Shown here: positions 61,927-64,000 of the stretch, piece after piece
Position numbering within the stretch: the stretch's first letter is position 1
Layout of the letters: every line of letters begins with the position of its first letter
NCBI RefSeq assembly: GCF_022347545.1
Contig: NZ_JAKREW010000032.1
Coordinates: forward strand, 1 to 64,000
Source: Terribium retamae
GTDB lineage: Bacteria; Pseudomonadota; Alphaproteobacteria; Rhizobiales; Rhizobiaceae
Direction: 5' to 3'
Length of the DNA: 64,000 nucleotides
Translations under genes and position numbers: made by a program
Notes under the pieces: generated by a model
Database searches by the model: none
Told to the model about the DNA's origin: nothing
What the model saw: only the letters and a program-made list of their open reading frames with translations

Positions 61927-64000
61927 TCAGAACTTCACACTGAAGTCCGCCCTGACGCCATGGTCGCTGGCGCCGGAGCCGAGCTGGCCCTGGTAGGAAA
62001 CGCCGAGCGTTGCCCTGGGCGCGATGGCGAAGTCGAGGCCGGCTTCCAGCGTGGCGGCATCCTTGGCGATCGGGGCACCGGCGATCTGGAAGATGCTGGA
62101 GCCGGTGAAGGCCTGGCTGACCGTCGGGGTGATGTCGCCGAAGCCGTGCCGCCAGCCGATCATGCCGCGCGCGGTCGCCTTGATCGTGCCGAGGTCGAAG
62201 TCGGTCGAGGCACGCATGCCCAGCGTGGTGAAGGTCACATCGTTGGAGCCGCTTTCGACAGTGAGTGCCGACGCCCCGCCCTGCTCGGTGAAGCCGTTGG
62301 TGTGGACATTGACATAAGCGAGATTGGCGAAGGGTTCGAGAGCGATGCTGCCCGCCTTGATGCCATAGCCGAGTTCGCCGAACACCTGCGTGGTGCCGGC
62401 ACGGTAATCGCCGGTCAGGCTGTCGGCGAAGCCGGGGAAAGCAACCTGGCGGCCGCTGTCGATCTCGCTCCATGTGTAGGCAAGGCCGGAGCGGAAGGCG
62501 AGCGCACCCCACTGAGTGCCGCCATAGATGCCGAGATGATAGTTGTCGGTGGAGGCCGATGAGCGCCTGTCATCGACCTTCAGCGAAGAATGGCTGTAGC
62601 CGGCGAGGAAGCCGAGGCGGACGTCATCGACAATCATTCCATCGATGCCGGTGACAAAGCCGCCGACCGAGCGCGACAGCTTCGCGGCATTGCCGTCGCT
62701 GTCGAAGCGGCCCCAGGAGCCGAACACCGAGCCCCAGGCGCCATAACGTTCGGACGGCACGGCGGCCGTGGTCAGGTCCCTGGCATCGTCGCCATAAGCC
62801 ATCAAGGGCACGGCACCGACCGTTTCGAAAGCGGAACGAAGCCGGTCGTTCATGGCCTCGCGTATGAAGCGGCTGTCTTCGAGCAGCGCTGTCACCGTCG
62901 AAGCGTTCATCTCGCCCGACAGGCCGTCGAAGGCGGCGCGCGCCTCGTCGGCCGACAGCGGCAGCAGCTTGTTGTAGAGCGCCAGCGACTGGCCGCTCTG
63001 CTGCAGCGTATCGAGCGCGCCTGCCGTCTGCTTGCGATTGTAAGTATCGGCGACCGTCACGAACACCGGCTTCTCCCCGGGTTCTTCCGGTTTCGAGCCC
63101 TTGATCGCGATCTTGAGATCGACGGCATTGGCGCTTTGCAAAAGCGACGCATCGAGGAAGGCCGAGCGTGACAGCACCGCCGGGTCGAAGCCGCCGGTGA
63201 CGCCACCGGCCGCCGTCAGGATCGTGTAGGTCTGACCGGCCTGGTAGCTGGTCTGGGCATCCAGTGCCGTCACGGCCACCTCGCCACCGCTGAGCGTCGC
63301 CTTGCCGGTGGCGGCGATGCGGTCGCTGGTGCCATTGCCGGCGATCTCGACCTCATAGGTCGAGCCTGCGGCAAGCGACACATCGCCCGTTACATTCAAC
63401 GTGCCGATCGAATTGCCCGGCCCAACCGTCGCGCCGCTTTCCGTCACAAGGCCGCCCAGCGTGCCGATACCGCCGAGCGATGTCCCCGACTTCAACGTCA
63501 CGGTGCTTGCCAGGCTGGCGCCCGGATGCGTGCTGTCGCCAACCACCAGCCTGCCGCCATAGACGATGGTCGTACCGGTGTAGGTGTTGGCGCCGTTCAG
63601 CACGAGCGTGCCGGTGTTGTATTTCGAGAGCCTGCCGGTGCCGCTGATCGGCAGATCGAGCGTGACGCTGTCGGTGAAATTGGCCTGGATGCGTCCGTTG
63701 TTGGTGATGGAGGGCGCAACCAGAGATCCGGACAGGCCGCCGCTGCCGAGGGAAAGCAGCGAGCCCTGTTCGATCACGACCGGCTGGGACGCAATCACCG
63801 AGCCGCCATTGGCGATGAACAGCTGGCCGGGCAAGGAGTCGCCGCAGGCGCAGGGCGGCAGGCCGACCAGCAGGTTCACCGTCGTCAACTTTGACCCCGC
63901 CCCCGTCACCATCACCGTCGACGGACCGAGGCCGGTGGACGTCGGGTCCGCGGCGATGACCGTCGTGGCCGTAGCGTCGCCCGTCAGATTGACGACGCCG
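61927..64000 (-). CDS. Autotransporter, C-terminal passenger and beta-barrel (partial)
   Basis: At least 690 residues, open at the right edge. The passenger part shows autotransporter repeats (GTGTLVLNGANTYTGTT-type; GGIGTLGGLVTESGATVGPG) and a linker with TYNRKQTAGALDTL. The last 280 residues form the autotransporter barrel (YGAWGSVFGSWGRFDSDGN, LGFLAGYSHSSLKV, ending VKF with terminal Phe). The protein would be secreted through the outer membrane by its own barrel. Confidence 0.88.
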   Translation of the reverse strand, partial: GVVNLTGDATATTVIAADPTSTGLGPSTVMVTGAGSKLTTVNLLVGLPPCACGDSLPGQLFIANGGSVIASQPVVIEQGSLLSLGSGGLSGSLVAPSITNNGRIQANFTDSVTLDLPISGTGRLSKYNTGTLVLNGANTYTGTTIVYGGRLVVGDSTHPGASLASTVTLKSGTSLGGIGTLGGLVTESGATVGPGNSIGTLNVTGDVSLAAGSTYEVEIAGNGTSDRIAATGKATLSGGEVAVTALDAQTSYQAGQTYTILTAAGGVTGGFDPAVLSRSAFLDASLLQSANAVDLKIAIKGSKPEEPGEKPVFVTVADTYNRKQTAGALDTLQQSGQSLALYNKLLPLSADEARAAFDGLSGEMNASTVTALLEDSRFIREAMNDRLRSAFETVGAVPLMAYGDDARDLTTAAVPSERYGAWGSVFGSWGRFDSDGNAAKLSRSVGGFVTGIDGMIVDDVRLGFLAGYSHSSLKVDDRRSSASTDNYHLGIYGGTQWGALAFRSGLAYTWSEIDSGRQVAFPGFADSLTGDYRAGTTQVFGELGYGIKAGSIALEPFANLAYVNVHTNGFTEQGGASALTVESGSNDVTFTTLGMRASTDFDLGTIKATARGMIGWRHGFGDITPTVSQAFTGSSIFQIAGAPIAKDAATLEAGLDFAIAPRATLGVSYQGQLGSGASDHGVRADFSVKF

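Overview
The window reads as chromosome of an alphaproteobacterium of the order Rhizobiales, most likely Mesorhizobium or a close relative. Support: high GC, many DUF982 and DUF1488 small proteins, GGAAC-N17-GTT promoters of the EcfG general stress response, an HWE-family sensor kinase, and dispersed intergenic palindromes of the GCAATTCC...GGAATTGC and GAGCGTTCC types. No rRNA, complete tRNA, CRISPR array or intact insertion sequence was seen.

0-11.7 kb is a C2-sulfonate catabolic island. An IclR regulator, a GMC dehydrogenase and an MFS carrier match the isethionate genes iseR/iseJ/iseU. They sit beside tauXY (taurine dehydrogenase), tauABC (taurine ABC importer) and tauR (MocR-type regulator). 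Both branches make sulfoacetaldehyde, the substrate of Xsc, whose gene starts at 1287 on the minus strand. Recognisable Xsc ends near base 139. After about 47 bases of pure G/C, bases 2-103 read on the plus strand like the C-terminus of a phage capsid protein, so the left edge is either a rearrangement or an assembly junction.

12-18.4 kb holds mostly small accessory genes: a DUF1488 protein, a zinc-ribbon mini-protein, a divergent DUF982 pair (one apparently leaderless), two NTF2-like or exported proteins, an MscS channel, and a Doc toxin with an unusual 48-residue putative antitoxin.

18.5-33.9 kb is a 2-aminoethylphosphonate (AEP) island. It has an ABC importer (binding protein, ATPase, double permease), then the minus-strand operon phnW-phnA-phnY-pbfA-like-FAD oxidase. 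This route is AEP to phosphonoacetaldehyde to phosphonoacetate to acetate plus phosphate. A Na/phosphate cotransporter with a PhoU-like tail and two LysR regulators flank it.

33.9-43.5 kb is a degraded accessory tract: three more DUF982 genes, small membrane and hydrophilic proteins, a lipoprotein/LprI pair, an AbrB-type permease, phage-like scraps, and two decayed copies of genes that are intact a few kilobases away (a GFA-family gene and a small membrane-protein gene).

43.6-64 kb carries an HDAC-like amidohydrolase with an MFS transporter, a DUF4105 protein, a TetR regulator, a short BLUF photoreceptor and stress-protein genes under EcfG-type promoters, an AraC/epimerase pair, gamma-glutamylputrescine genes puuA-puuB preceded by a 35-codon ORF, a UvrD-like helicase, an HWE histidine kinase, a PPC/DUF296 protein and the C-terminal part of a large autotransporter that runs off the right edge.
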